In this document: positions 9,276 through 18,206 of the stretch, one piece after another
Numbering within the stretch: the stretch's first letter is position 1
How the letters are laid out: every line of letters begins with the position of its first letter
Assembly: GCF_017744045.1 (NCBI RefSeq)
Contig: NZ_JAGHRD010000001.1
Source: Pelagimonas sp017744045
Lineage (GTDB): Bacteria; Pseudomonadota; Alphaproteobacteria; Rhodobacterales; Rhodobacteraceae
Length of the DNA: 64,000 nucleotides
Direction: 5' to 3' (one strand)
Notes under the pieces: generated by a model
What the model was told of the DNA's origin: nothing
What the model saw: the letters and a program-made list of their open reading frames with translations, nothing else
Databases searched by the model: none
Translations under genes and position numbers: made by a program

Positions 9276-9302
9276 AAAGCCCCGCCAAATTGGCGGGGCT
9301 TT
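9276..9302. terminator. Bidirectional intrinsic terminator
   Basis: The perfect inverted repeat AAAGCCCCGCCA / TGGCGGGGCTTT with a three-base loop is flanked by A-rich sequence on the left and T-rich on the right. It can end transcription both of the hslVU unit and of the opposing ABC-transporter operon. Confidence 0.9.
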
Positions 9303-9323
9303 CTGTTTCAAAGCGATAAGTTC

Positions 9324-10865
9324 TTACGCGAACCACCAACGCTCGATCAAGCGCGAGCTGTCCATCTGGAAGGCGTTGCCGATCACACCGGAATTGGTCA
9401 GCTTGGTCGAATGCGCGTCAACATAGTTGGCATACATCGGGATAACCGTGCCGCCCTCTTTCGCCATGATCATCTGCATCTCATGATACTGATCGCGACG
9501 CTTGGTCGAATCCAGCTCGGCACGGGCGCTGATCAACAGCTCTTGGAAGCGGGCATTTTCCCACTGGGTGTCGTTCCATGGCACACCGGATTCATAGGCG
9601 GTCGAGAACATCCAATCCTCGGTCGCGCGACCGGACCAGTAGCAGGCACACCAGGCTTTCTTGAGCCAGACATTAGACCAATAGCCATCCTCGGGTTCCT
9701 GCACGACATTGATGTCAATGCCCGCCGCTTTGGCCGAAGACTGATACAGCAGCGCCGCATCAACCGCGCCGTTAAAGGCCGCATTCGAGGCAGACAGATC
9801 AACCTGGAGCCCATCCAGACCGGCCTCTTTGATCAGATGCTTGGCCTTGTCCGGATCATAGTCGTTCATTTCCAGATCGCTGGCGAAATACTGGTTGGCT
9901 GGACCAATCGGAATATCGTTGGCAACGGCACCATGACCCAGCAGGATCTTGTTCACCATTTCCTGACGATTCACCGAATGCTTGAGCGCCTGACGCACCT
10001 TCACATTGTCAAAGGGTGACAGGTTGGTCAGCATCGGGAAGGTAAAGTGCTGGTTGCCGGTGACCTCAAAGATGTTGATCATCGGGTTGGCTTTGAGCAG
10101 CGCTTCGGTTTTGAAGTCCACGCGGTTCACAGCGTCAACCTGACCGGTCATCAGCGCGTTCATGCGGGCCGAGGTGTCGTTGATCGCAATCACTTCGACC
10201 GAGTCAAACCAACCGGCGCGGCCATCTTTGTAATGGCTGTCAACACGGCTGAGCAGGGCGCGCACACCGGGGTCAAAGGCTTCGACCTTGTACATGCCGG
10301 TTCCGATCCCTTTGGCGATCGCCTCTTCGATCTGGCCCGCCGGGAACATGCAGAGGTGATAGTCGGACAGCAGGAACGGGAAGTCCGCATTGCCGGCTTT
10401 CAACGTCAGTTGAACCTGATGCTCACCCAGCTTTTTCATCTCGACAATTGGCTCAACAATCGGCTTCGCCGCCGATTTCGCGCCCTCGGCGACATGCATG
10501 TTCAGCGATGCGATCACATCATCCGCGCCAAAGGCTTTGCCATTGTGGAAGGTCACGCCCTGACGCAGGTTAAAGGTCCAAACCTTGGCATCTGCAGAAG
10601 CTTCCCAGCTTTCGGCCAGTTCGCCCACCAGTTCACCGCTCGCGGCAACCTCGGTCAGGGTATCAAACACAGCACCATGGCCGAGATTGATCATGAACGC
10701 ATCCGAATGGGTGCGGCTGTCCCAGCTATCCGAGGTGTTAGCACCATTCAGACCCAGGCGCAGGGTCCCGCCTTTTTGCTGGGCGCGCAGCGGCATGCCG
10801 GTCGCGGCCAGAACACCCGCCGCAGCGCCAGAAGCCAAAAGGCCACGTCTGCTAATTCTTGTCAT
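9324..10865 (-). CDS. Peptide-type ABC transporter substrate-binding protein (family 5)
   Basis: A 513-residue periplasmic binding protein of the DppA/OppA (SBP family 5) type. The N-terminus has a twin-arginine signal (TRISRRGLLASG) followed by a hydrophobic stretch and AQQKGG, consistent with Tat export. Typical family segments are WTFNLRQGVTFHNGKAFGADD near residue 95 and VRQALKHSVNR near 290. It probably binds oligopeptides or a similar small solute; the ligand is not predictable. It is the last gene of a permease-permease-ATPase-binding protein operon, 71 bases after the ATPase gene, with its own good ribosome binding site (AAGGGAG). Confidence 0.92.
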   Translation of the reverse strand: MTRISRRGLLASGAAAGVLAATGMPLRAQQKGGTLRLGLNGANTSDSWDSRTHSDAFMINLGHGAVFDTLTEVAASGELVGELAESWEASADAKVWTFNLRQGVTFHNGKAFGADDVIASLNMHVAEGAKSAAKPIVEPIVEMKKLGEHQVQLTLKAGNADFPFLLSDYHLCMFPAGQIEEAIAKGIGTGMYKVEAFDPGVRALLSRVDSHYKDGRAGWFDSVEVIAINDTSARMNALMTGQVDAVNRVDFKTEALLKANPMINIFEVTGNQHFTFPMLTNLSPFDNVKVRQALKHSVNRQEMVNKILLGHGAVANDIPIGPANQYFASDLEMNDYDPDKAKHLIKEAGLDGLQVDLSASNAAFNGAVDAALLYQSSAKAAGIDINVVQEPEDGYWSNVWLKKAWCACYWSGRATEDWMFSTAYESGVPWNDTQWENARFQELLISARAELDSTKRRDQYHEMQMIMAKEGGTVIPMYANYVDAHSTKLTNSGVIGNAFQMDSSRLIERWWFA

Positions 10866-10936
10866 TTCTAGTCTCCCTTGTTGTTCATTTTGCGGACTGT
10901 CCCCGCGATGTCTTGCACCCGTTTTTCGGGCGATTC

Positions 10937-12607
10937 TCAGGTCATCTTACCAACTGCAGCGTCACCAATGTTATCAACTCCGCGTTCTTGCAGCAGATTT
11001 GTCAACCAATCCGGATCCATCTCTGGCACTGAGCTAAGCAGAAGATCCGTGTATGGGTGATGTGGCGGGGTAAACATCTCGGTCTTTGGTCCGGCCTCAA
11101 CCACATTGCCATCCTTCATCACCACAACTTCGTCGGCAATGGATTTCACCGTTGCCAGATCGTGTGTGATGAACATGTAGGAAAGGTTGAGCTTGTCTTG
11201 AAGGTCAGCCAGCAGGCGCAGAATGCCCTCGGCCACCAATTGATCAAGCGCCGATGTGACCTCGTCGCAGATGATGAATTCCGGCTCTGCCGCCAAGGAT
11301 CGGGCAATGCCCACACGTTGCTTCTGACCACCCGACATTTCCGACGGCAAACGGTCGATAAACTGGCTGGCGGGCAGTTCGATCTGGTCCATCAGCTCTT
11401 CGACTCGCTTGCGTTTGGCCGCACCGGTCAGGCCGGTATAAAACTCCACCGGTCGGCCAATGATCTCTCCCACAGTCTTACGTGGGTTCAGCGCTGTATC
11501 GGCCATCTGATAGATCATCTGGATCTTTTTCAGCTGCTCGCGGTCGCGTTTGCGATAATCCAGCGGCAAAGCGGTACCTGCCAAGCTGATCTGGCCAAGG
11601 CGCGGCGGCAAAAGGCCGGTGATGCAACGGGCGGTGGTCGATTTGCCAGACCCGGATTCACCCACAACAGCCACAGTGCGCCCCTGATGAATGTCAAAGC
11701 TGACATCATGCAGCACATCGACCTTGCCATAGGCTGCGGTGACGTTTTGAACCGCAATAACCGGAGTCGTCCCAGTCTGAACCGCTGGCTTTTGCGGGCG
11801 TTGAAATTCGCGCACGGCCCAAAGGCTCTTGGTGTAATCCTGCTTTGGATTCGACAGCATTTCACGGGTTTCGGCCTGTTCGACCTCGTCCCCTTTGAGC
11901 AGCACTTTGATCGTGTCCGCCATCTGCGCCACAACTGCGAGATCGTGGGTGATATAGATCGCGGCGGTGTTGAACTCCTCAACAATCTCCCGGATCGAGG
12001 CGAGCACTTCGATCTGTGTGGTCACGTCCAAAGCCGTGGTCGGTTCGTCAAAGATGATCAGGTCAGGACGGCAGGCCATGGCCATCGCCGTCATCGCCCG
12101 CTGCAACTGGCCGCCCGACACCTGGTGCGGGTAGCGAAAGCCGATCTCGTCCGGGTTTGGCAGGCGCAGCTTGCGATAGAGCTCCATCCCATCGGCTTCG
12201 CTGTCCTCTTTGGACAATACCCCATGGGAAATCGGGGCTTCGGTGTGTTGATCAATCAGACGGTGCGCCGGGTTAAAACTGGCCGCCGCAGACTGGGCAA
12301 CATAGGCAATGCGTTTGCCCAGCAACTGGCGTTTCTCTTCAGCCGAGGCCGCCAGCAGGTCGATCCCGTCAAATATCACGGAACCTTTGGAAATCCGCAC
12401 ACCATCGCGGCAAAACCCCATTGAGGCCAGACCAAGCGTTGACTTGCCCGCACCGGATTCACCAATCAGGCCCAGCACTTCGCCTTTGCGCAGGGTCAGG
12501 TCGACGCCTTTGATAATCGGGTGCCACTCCTCATCGCTGCGTCCTTCCATATGGATATCGCGCATTTCAACAAGGGTTTCGGCGTCTTTGAATGCATCAC
12601 TGCTCAT
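10937..12607 (-). CDS. ABC transporter ATP-binding protein with two fused nucleotide-binding domains
   Basis: About 556 residues from the chosen ATG at 12607, which has AAGGA upstream and lies four bases after the permease stop; the frame extends further upstream but without a good start. Two complete ABC domains are in tandem. The first has Walker A GESGAGKST and signature VSGGQLQRA; the second has GESGSGKSTTARC and MSGGQKQRVGIA, each with a Walker B (IIFDEPTTALD, IICDEVTSALD). The fused DppD-DppF layout matches peptide importers of the DppBCDF type. It energises uptake with the two permeases upstream. Confidence 0.93.
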   Translation of the reverse strand: MSSDAFKDAETLVEMRDIHMEGRSDEEWHPIIKGVDLTLRKGEVLGLIGESGAGKSTLGLASMGFCRDGVRISKGSVIFDGIDLLAASAEEKRQLLGKRIAYVAQSAAASFNPAHRLIDQHTEAPISHGVLSKEDSEADGMELYRKLRLPNPDEIGFRYPHQVSGGQLQRAMTAMAMACRPDLIIFDEPTTALDVTTQIEVLASIREIVEEFNTAAIYITHDLAVVAQMADTIKVLLKGDEVEQAETREMLSNPKQDYTKSLWAVREFQRPQKPAVQTGTTPVIAVQNVTAAYGKVDVLHDVSFDIHQGRTVAVVGESGSGKSTTARCITGLLPPRLGQISLAGTALPLDYRKRDREQLKKIQMIYQMADTALNPRKTVGEIIGRPVEFYTGLTGAAKRKRVEELMDQIELPASQFIDRLPSEMSGGQKQRVGIARSLAAEPEFIICDEVTSALDQLVAEGILRLLADLQDKLNLSYMFITHDLATVKSIADEVVVMKDGNVVEAGPKTEMFTPPHHPYTDLLLSSVPEMDPDWLTNLLQERGVDNIGDAAVGKMT

Positions 12608-12611
12608 GTCA

Positions 12612-13808
12612 TTAATCCTTAAGCCCTGAGCTGCGATGCAGCATCCAATCCACCACAAAGTTCACGGCCACAGTCAGCAGGGCAATTGCCCCGGCGGCCA
12701 GCAATGGCGCGGCAGAGACCTGCGGCGCAAAGGCGGCGTAGTTGATGAAGGACGACATATCCTTGACCATGGTGCCCCAATCCGCCAGCGGCGGCTGGAT
12801 GCCCACACCCAGGAAGCTGAGCGAGGAAATGGTCAGGAAGACAAAGCAGAAGCGCAGACCAAATTCCGCCAGCAAGGGCGCGGTGGCGTTTGGCAGGATC
12901 TCGCGGAAAACGATGTAGGACAGTTTCTCACCGCGCAGCTTGGCCGCTTCGATGTAATCCATCACCACGATGTTCATACCCACCGCACGGGCCAGCCGGA
13001 ACACGCGCGTACTATCGATCAAGGCCATGATCAGGATCATCGCGATGGTCAACCCGGTCCCGTCAACCCAGGCCTTGGCAACGGTGATCAACAGCAGGGC
13101 AAAGATCAGGGCCGGAATGGCCATCAGCACGTCAACCGCACGCGAAAGGACCTGATCCACCCAACCGCGCAGGGTGGCAGCGAGAAAGCCCAAACCGCCG
13201 CCAACAACAAAAGCAATCAGCGTCGTAACAAAGGCGATCCCAACCGTATTGCGCGCGCCATAGATCAGACGAGACAGGATGTCGCGACCAATTTGATCCG
13301 TCCCAAGCGGGAAATCAGGATTGCCGCCCAGCGCCGGATTGCCGCCCGGCACAACATTGGCTTGGGCAAAGACTTCTTCCTGACCATGGGGGGCCAAAGC
13401 TCCGGCAAAAATCGCCATGAAGGCGTAGACCAGGATCACCAAGACCCCAAAAGCGGCGGTCAAAGGCATTTGGCGAAATAGCTTGCGCGACCCCGCCGTT
13501 CCGACGATGCGCCCCAGCAAGCGAAACACGTAAGCCGCCGCACCAGCGAGCAACAACCCGTGAATGGCGACAACAAAGAAGAAGTATTTGTTGGCTTCTG
13601 CCTCTGGCAGGATGAATTGAGCCTGAACATAGGTCCAAATCGCCCAAATCAGCGCTGCAACGCCCAAAGCATAGCCAAAGGCCACTGCGAAAGGCATGTC
13701 GCGGAATGTCGGGGCGTTGTTGGTGGCTTTTTGTCCTGCAAAGCGGAACACCCAACCCGCAAAGGCAATCACGATGAGCGCGATGATGAAAGTCATGATA
13801 CCGCTCAT
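12612..13808 (-). CDS. ABC transporter permease, DppC-like, with an extended N-terminal membrane region
   Basis: A 398-residue permease. The C-terminal part from about residue 165 is the usual DppC/OppC core, with the PLGTDQIGRDILSRLIYGAR motif and the EAA loop (EAAKLRGEKLSYIVFREILP). The first 150 or so residues hold three or four extra hydrophobic segments not normally needed for this family, where the core begins after a single helix. It overlaps the upstream permease by four bases (ATGA). It forms the channel with the DppB-like partner. The role of the extra helices is unknown. Confidence 0.9.
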   Translation of the reverse strand: MSGIMTFIIALIVIAFAGWVFRFAGQKATNNAPTFRDMPFAVAFGYALGVAALIWAIWTYVQAQFILPEAEANKYFFFVVAIHGLLLAGAAAYVFRLLGRIVGTAGSRKLFRQMPLTAAFGVLVILVYAFMAIFAGALAPHGQEEVFAQANVVPGGNPALGGNPDFPLGTDQIGRDILSRLIYGARNTVGIAFVTTLIAFVVGGGLGFLAATLRGWVDQVLSRAVDVLMAIPALIFALLLITVAKAWVDGTGLTIAMILIMALIDSTRVFRLARAVGMNIVVMDYIEAAKLRGEKLSYIVFREILPNATAPLLAEFGLRFCFVFLTISSLSFLGVGIQPPLADWGTMVKDMSSFINYAAFAPQVSAAPLLAAGAIALLTVAVNFVVDWMLHRSSGLKD

Positions 13809-14836
13809 TTCGGATGCCTCAGACGTGGGTTCGACACGATCGACAAAATGTCAGCCGTCAGGTTCAGCAGGATATAGGCGGCAGCAAAGATCAGGCAGCA
13901 GGCCTGAACAACCGGGATGTCGCGGATCTTGACGCTGTCCACAAACAGCTGGCCGATACCCGGATAGACAAACACCACCTCAACCACGACCACACCGGTG
14001 ATCAGATAGGCGAGGTTCAGCGCAATCACGTTGATGATCGGGGCCAAAGCGTTCGGAAGCGCATGTTTCACGATCACCCGCATCGGCTTGATCCCTTTCA
14101 ACCGCGCCATCTCGATATAGGGAGAGGCCAGCAGGTTGATGATCGCCGCCCGTGTCATCCGCATCATATGCGCGGTGACGACAAGGGTCAGCGTCAGCGC
14201 GGGCAGCAAGGTTTTTTCCAAACGCTCGCTAAAGGCCATGCCGTCATAAATATTGGACAAGGATGGCAACCAAGGGTTCAGCACCGCAAGGAACAGGATC
14301 AAAACATAGGCGAGAAAGAATTCCGGCGAAGAAATCGAGCTGAGCGTCGTGATATTGGCGGCGCGGTCAAAAACCGAATTGCGATAAAGCGCGGCCAGAA
14401 TGCCCAAAGTCACCGCAAAAGGAACCGCAATCGCGGCAGTCACACCGGCCAGAAACATCGTATTGGCAAATCGCGGCGCAATCTGCTGGGCCACCGTAGT
14501 GCGCACCCCGCTGTCATCGCCCACGAAACTGGCAAAATTGGCCTGCGCAAACGAATTGCCCAGATCACCCTGCAACACACCTCCGAGCCATTGGAAATAT
14601 CGCAGGACCGGGTGTTGATCGAGACCAAGATCCGTTCGAATGGCTGCGACGGCTTCCGGGGTGGCACCTTGGCCGAGAATAGCCTCGGCAAAATCCCCCG
14701 GCAAAAGATTCACCGCCGCGAAAATCACAATCGAAACGATGAAGAGCGTCAAGAGGCCTAAAGCAAGGCGTTGCGCTATGATTTTGAGAACTGAGTTCAC
14801 GATCCCTGTCGGTTTTGTTTTTTGAACATAACTCAC
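13805..14836 (-). CDS. ABC transporter permease, DppB-like
   Basis: A 343-residue inner-membrane permease of the binding-protein-dependent transport family, first gene of the peptide-type ABC operon. It has about six hydrophobic segments, the N-terminal QRLALGLLTLFIVS helix, LGLDQHPVLRYFQWLGGVLQ, and the EAA loop EMARLKGIKPMRVIVKHALP near residue 240. The listed start is GTG at 14836; an in-frame GTG at 14800 is possible but its AGGGA lies too close. A 68-base gap separates it from pip upstream on the same strand. Confidence 0.9.
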   Translation of the reverse strand: MSYVQKTKPTGIVNSVLKIIAQRLALGLLTLFIVSIVIFAAVNLLPGDFAEAILGQGATPEAVAAIRTDLGLDQHPVLRYFQWLGGVLQGDLGNSFAQANFASFVGDDSGVRTTVAQQIAPRFANTMFLAGVTAAIAVPFAVTLGILAALYRNSVFDRAANITTLSSISSPEFFLAYVLILFLAVLNPWLPSLSNIYDGMAFSERLEKTLLPALTLTLVVTAHMMRMTRAAIINLLASPYIEMARLKGIKPMRVIVKHALPNALAPIINVIALNLAYLITGVVVVEVVFVYPGIGQLFVDSVKIRDIPVVQACCLIFAAAYILLNLTADILSIVSNPRLRHPK

Positions 14837-14904
14837 GTTAACGACATGGTCGGTCGTGTAAAGGGTTCAAATGCGAAACAAAATGTCGGAAATGCGCCAG
14901 ACAG

Positions 14905-15882
14905 CTATTCAACTTGCGACGCAATCCGATCCATTGCCGCCACCAATTCTGCGCTGATTCCCGGCTCGGACAAGGCATGACCGGCGTTTCGAATCATGCG
15001 TAAATCAGCCTCTGGCCAGGCTTGTGCCAGTTCCCATGCGCGCTGAGGTGGGCAGATCATATCGTACCGCCCCTGCACGATCACGCCCGGGATGTGGCTG
15101 ATCCGATCGACATTGTTCAAGATCCAGCCATCTTCTTCAAGAAAACCGCCATTGACGAAATAGTGGTTCTCCAGACGGGCAAATGCGCGGGCATAATCCC
15201 CCGGCGGTTCGCCGCCCTGCCCGTTGGAATAAACCGAAGCAAGCGCATTTTCCCAGACCGACCACGCCTGCGCATATTTGATTTCTTCACGCAAATCACC
15301 GCTGAACAGCCGCTTGTAATAGGCGGTGATCATGTCTCCGCGTTCTTCAACCGGGATCATGTCGCGGAACCGTGCCCAGGGTTCGGGCCAGAACTGCCCC
15401 GCCCCGCCGCCATAGAACCAGTCAAGTTCGGCTTGGGTCGACAGGAACACGCCGCGCAACACCAGATGGCTCACCCGCTCTGGATGGCTGATCGCATAGA
15501 TCAGCGCCAGCGTTGCACCCCAGCTGCCGCCAAAGACGATGAACTGCTCAATCTCAAGGGTCTCGCGAATGCGTTCGATATCCGCAACAAGATGCCAGGT
15601 CGTGTTGTTCTTGACGCTGGCATGCGGGCGCGACTTTCCGCAGCCCCGCTGGTCAAAAAGCACAACACGGTAGACCGACGGATCAAAATAACGACGCATC
15701 GCCGGGCTGCACCCGCCGCCGGGGCCTCCATGCAAAACAATCACCGGAATTCCGTCAGGGTTTCCAGACTGTTCCACATAAATCACGTGCCCGTCCCCGA
15801 CCTCCATCATACGCTGATCAAAGGGGTCGAGAGGCGGGTAAAGATATTGCACTGCGCGCTTTTGGCCCGTGAACTTGTCCAT
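14905..15882 (-). CDS. pip: Proline iminopeptidase
   Basis: A 325-residue alpha/beta hydrolase of peptidase family S33, which removes N-terminal proline from peptides in the cytoplasm. It shows HGGPGGGCSPAMRRYFDP near residue 50 (oxyanion region), the nucleophile elbow GGSWGATLALIYA near 115 and the catalytic His in NAGHALSEPG near 300. It is divergent from ubiG with only 35 bases between start codons and lies upstream of a peptide-type ABC operon on the same strand, a sensible metabolic association. Confidence 0.93.
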   Translation of the reverse strand: MDKFTGQKRAVQYLYPPLDPFDQRMMEVGDGHVIYVEQSGNPDGIPVIVLHGGPGGGCSPAMRRYFDPSVYRVVLFDQRGCGKSRPHASVKNNTTWHLVADIERIRETLEIEQFIVFGGSWGATLALIYAISHPERVSHLVLRGVFLSTQAELDWFYGGGAGQFWPEPWARFRDMIPVEERGDMITAYYKRLFSGDLREEIKYAQAWSVWENALASVYSNGQGGEPPGDYARAFARLENHYFVNGGFLEEDGWILNNVDRISHIPGVIVQGRYDMICPPQRAWELAQAWPEADLRMIRNAGHALSEPGISAELVAAMDRIASQVE

Positions 15883-15917
15883 GACCTGACTATATTGTGC
15901 AGCGCAGGGAAAAGACC

Positions 15918-16670
15918 ATGGGGAAAGTTATGGTATCCACCGTTGATGCATCCGAAGTCGCCAAATTCGAGGCCATGGCCGCAGAATGGTGGGACCCGCA
16001 TGGCAAGTTCAAGCCTTTGCACATGATGAACCCGGTGCGGCTGGACTATATCACCACCCAGATCGCTGGCGAGTTTGACCGCGACCTGTCCGCGCCCAAC
16101 CCATTCCAAGGGCTACGTATTCTCGATATCGGGTGTGGCGGCGGATTGCTGTGTGAACCCATGGCGCGACTTGGGGCGGAGATCATTGGTGTGGATGCGG
16201 CAGAACGCAATATCCCAGTGGCCGAAACCCATGCAAAGCAAAGCGGTTTGGACATCGATTACCGCCACACCACAGCCGAGGCCATGGCCGCCGCAGGTGA
16301 ACAATTCGACGTTGTGATCAATATGGAAGTGGTCGAGCATGTCGCCGACCCCCAAGCCTATCTGACCGCCTGCCAGCAATTGCTGAAACCGGGCGGGCTG
16401 CATTTGTGTTCCACCATCAACCGCAATCCCAAAAGCTTTGCCGTCGCCATTGTCGGGGCGGAATATGTCATGCGCTGGCTGCCCAAGGGCACTCATGAAT
16501 GGGCGAAATTCATCACGCCGGATGAGCTTTATGAGTTGATGACAATTGCTGGTTTGACCCCGGTGGATCGCAAGGGCTACGTGTTTAACCCGGTGACATG
16601 GCGCTGGAGCATCTCGGATCGGGATCTGTCGGTGAACTATGTCACCGCAGCGTTGAAACCGGGAGCTTAA
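15918..16670 (+). CDS. ubiG: Ubiquinone biosynthesis O-methyltransferase
   Basis: A 250-residue class I SAM methyltransferase. The N-terminal signature TVDASEVAKFEAMAAEWWDP and the SAM motif ILDIGCGGGLLCEP near residue 70 are those of UbiG (Coq3), which carries out both O-methylations of ubiquinone synthesis. EVVEHVADP near 140 is motif II. The ATG at 15918 is chosen because AGGGA lies eight bases upstream; a longer frame exists but lacks a site. The next gene follows after three bases. Confidence 0.95.
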   Translation: MGKVMVSTVDASEVAKFEAMAAEWWDPHGKFKPLHMMNPVRLDYITTQIAGEFDRDLSAPNPFQGLRILDIGCGGGLLCEPMARLGAEIIGVDAAERNIPVAETHAKQSGLDIDYRHTTAEAMAAAGEQFDVVINMEVVEHVADPQAYLTACQQLLKPGGLHLCSTINRNPKSFAVAIVGAEYVMRWLPKGTHEWAKFITPDELYELMTIAGLTPVDRKGYVFNPVTWRWSISDRDLSVNYVTAALKPGA

Positions 16671-16673
16671 CCA

Positions 16674-16976
16674 ATGCCTGTCATCCCTGAGGGCCACAAT
16701 CTTTTTGCTGTGGATATCACCTATAATGTCCCTCTGTCCGAGGTCGAACCACATCTCGATGCCCATATGGATTTTATCGCCAAGGGCTATGAAGAAGGTC
16801 GCTTTCTGGCATCCGGGGCCAAGGTGCCGCGTACTGGCGGCATGATCATTGCGATGGGCAAAGATCGCAGCGAAATCGAAGCCTTGATGGCGCAGGATCC
16901 GTTTACCATTGCCGGGGTCGTTGCGCTGCTGATCACAGAGTTCAAAGCCTCAAACGTCGCTGAGGCTTTGAAGTAA
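16674..16976 (+). CDS. YciI-like protein
   Basis: A 100-residue protein with the YciI fold features: two beta strands, the HLDAHMDFIAKGYEEGRFLASG segment with a conserved His and Arg, and the terminal AL.TEFK element. Family members are small dimeric ferredoxin-like proteins, some acting as hydrolases or dehalogenases, but no substrate is known here. It is coupled to ubiG by a three-base gap. Confidence 0.85.
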   Translation: MPVIPEGHNLFAVDITYNVPLSEVEPHLDAHMDFIAKGYEEGRFLASGAKVPRTGGMIIAMGKDRSEIEALMAQDPFTIAGVVALLITEFKASNVAEALK

Positions 16977-16988
16977 CTCTTCACACAG

Positions 16989-17360
16989 TTACGCCTGTTC
17001 GGGCAGGGTGTGGAAGCAGAGCTTATTCTGGTCCAGGTCGCGCACATAGCCAGTAAACCGCGGGCCACGCGGGCCGGGTTCACCCTCGCACGAGCCGCCA
17101 AGCTTTATCGCCAGCGCATGCAGGCGTTTGACCTCTTCGACTGATCCAGCGTCAAAGCCAAACATCGTGCCATTGCCGTTGGTCGCAGGCTTCTCGTCAA
17201 ACGGCGTGGCAACGGCAAAGGCGAAATCTTCGTTCATCCAGAACACCATCCGATCCGTCGTTGCCACCTTGGCCGGACCGGATTTTTCGAACAAAGCATC
17301 ATAGAAGGTCGCTGCCGCCTCAAGATTGTTGGTCCCGGCTACGAAGTAATCAAGTTTCAT
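16989..17360 (-). CDS. VOC-family (glyoxalase-like) protein
   Basis: A 123-residue vicinal-oxygen-chelate protein starting at MKLDYFVAGTNN, where GAAGGA lies about 10 bases upstream; the frame is open a little further. The pattern FYDALF near residue 18, the GTMFGFDAGSVEEV segment and the C-terminal GPRGPRFTGYVRDLDQNKLC are typical of the glyoxalase/bleomycin-resistance superfamily. Its reaction cannot be inferred. It converges with the yciI-like gene. Confidence 0.85.
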   Translation of the reverse strand: MKLDYFVAGTNNLEAAATFYDALFEKSGPAKVATTDRMVFWMNEDFAFAVATPFDEKPATNGNGTMFGFDAGSVEEVKRLHALAIKLGGSCEGEPGPRGPRFTGYVRDLDQNKLCFHTLPEQA

Positions 17361-17475
17361 GGTTGGAGGTCCTTCAAAATCCAATTTATTGAGAGGTCAA
17401 TACGGGACAGTGCTGACAGTCGCCGTCAGCAGTTGACCAAGACAGAGCGACTGGTCCCAGACGTCCCAGGCAAGA

Positions 17476-17498
17476 TGTAGGGTGGGGTTCACCCCACC
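17476..17498 (+). repeat. Dispersed palindromic repeat, copy 1
   Basis: The sequence TGTAGGGTGGGGTT is followed by CACCCCACC, giving a GGTGGGGT/ACCCCACC hairpin. A second copy, in inverted orientation, lies at 48412-48435. It is probably a small REP-like intergenic element. Confidence 0.7.
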
Positions 17499-17511
17499 AA
17501 TCTCTCAATCC

Positions 17512-17712
17512 CTAAGGTACAGAAAACCAGTAACACCATTGCCTATGAGCGGGCTTGCCATCCAAAGGTCCACAATCTCGCATCATCGCTCCCGTGGCTA
17601 AACCACTTGTGGAGCCAAAGAAGACCGCCAAAACGGTAAAGCCAATTAGGAACGAAGGGAAAGAATTCAAAGAGAGTTTGAGTTTACAAATAAGGCCAGC
17701 ACCAACCGCCAA
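17512..17712 (-). CDS. Doubtful small membrane protein
   Basis: A 66-codon frame starting with TTG and lacking a ribosome binding site. It encodes one hydrophobic segment (FLIGFTVLAVFFGSTSGLA) after a short basic region and ends with a Cys/Trp-rich tail. Base composition is poor in G+C. It may be a gene remnant or chance; I list it only because the region has no other content. Confidence 0.2.
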   Translation of the reverse strand: MAVGAGLICKLKLSLNSFPSFLIGFTVLAVFFGSTSGLATGAMMRDCGPLDGKPAHRQWCYWFSVP

Positions 17713-17763
17713 CTAAAGTGATGATGCAATGAGTACCAAATAAACTAGGGCCGCTGCCAACTT

Positions 17764-18201
17764 TCACTCCTCATCCAACCGCAGCCGCAACTCACGCAAC
17801 ACCGGCAGGGCCGCGCGGACTTTGTCTTCGCCCAATTCACCCATCATCTCATCCAGCATCGGCACAATCGCGGCGAGGGCCGCATCGCGCGCTGACCGCC
17901 CTGCCGGGCTGATCGACACCAGCTTGCGCCGCGCGTCATCCCAATCGGGCCGGATATGCACGTAGCCCGCAATTTCCAGTTTTCCCAGAGTGTTGGTCAT
18001 CGCCCCACGGGTTAGATGAAAGGCCCGCGCCAATTGCGCCGGAGTCTTTTCCCCGCCCCGCGCCAGCAGGTTCAAAACCGAGAAATGTGACAGCTCCATC
18101 TTGTTGGGCAGAACCTTGCCAATGCGGGCGCGCAGCAACTGATCTGCGGTCAGCAGTTCAGAGATCAATGAGATCGCTAATGCGCCTTCGCTGGTGCTCA
18201 T
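17764..18201 (-). CDS. MarR-family transcriptional regulator
   Basis: A 145-residue winged-helix protein with the MarR layout: N-terminal dimerisation helices, the helix-turn-helix KTPAQLARAFHLTRGAMTNT near residue 55, and the wing DWDDARRKLVSISPAGR near 90 with the conserved D-R-R pattern. Effector and targets are unknown. It is the last gene of the comF-grxC-nitrilase-marR run, five bases after the nitrilase-like gene. Confidence 0.92.
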   Translation of the reverse strand: MSTSEGALAISLISELLTADQLLRARIGKVLPNKMELSHFSVLNLLARGGEKTPAQLARAFHLTRGAMTNTLGKLEIAGYVHIRPDWDDARRKLVSISPAGRSARDAALAAIVPMLDEMMGELGEDKVRAALPVLRELRLRLDEE

Positions 18202-18206
18202 ATCGG

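Larger units (their letters stand above)
17361..17763. other. 400-base mostly noncoding, GC-poor stretch
   Basis: No well-supported gene is seen. The stretch holds a seven-base-pair hairpin (TGCTGAC...GTCAGCA, 17411-17431), one copy of a palindromic repeat (17476-17498) and a doubtful 66-codon frame on the minus strand. The right part is visibly richer in A+T than its surroundings, as in remnants of lost genes. Confidence 0.6.

Noticed and set aside
9222..10019. 265-codon frame over the terminator and opposite the substrate-binding protein gene
   Set aside because: Runs through a terminator hairpin and is antisense to a clear gene.
11057..12424. 455-codon open frame opposite the ABC ATPase gene
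   Set aside because: It is the antisense shadow of a clear two-domain ATPase; the translation is low-complexity and has no start signals.
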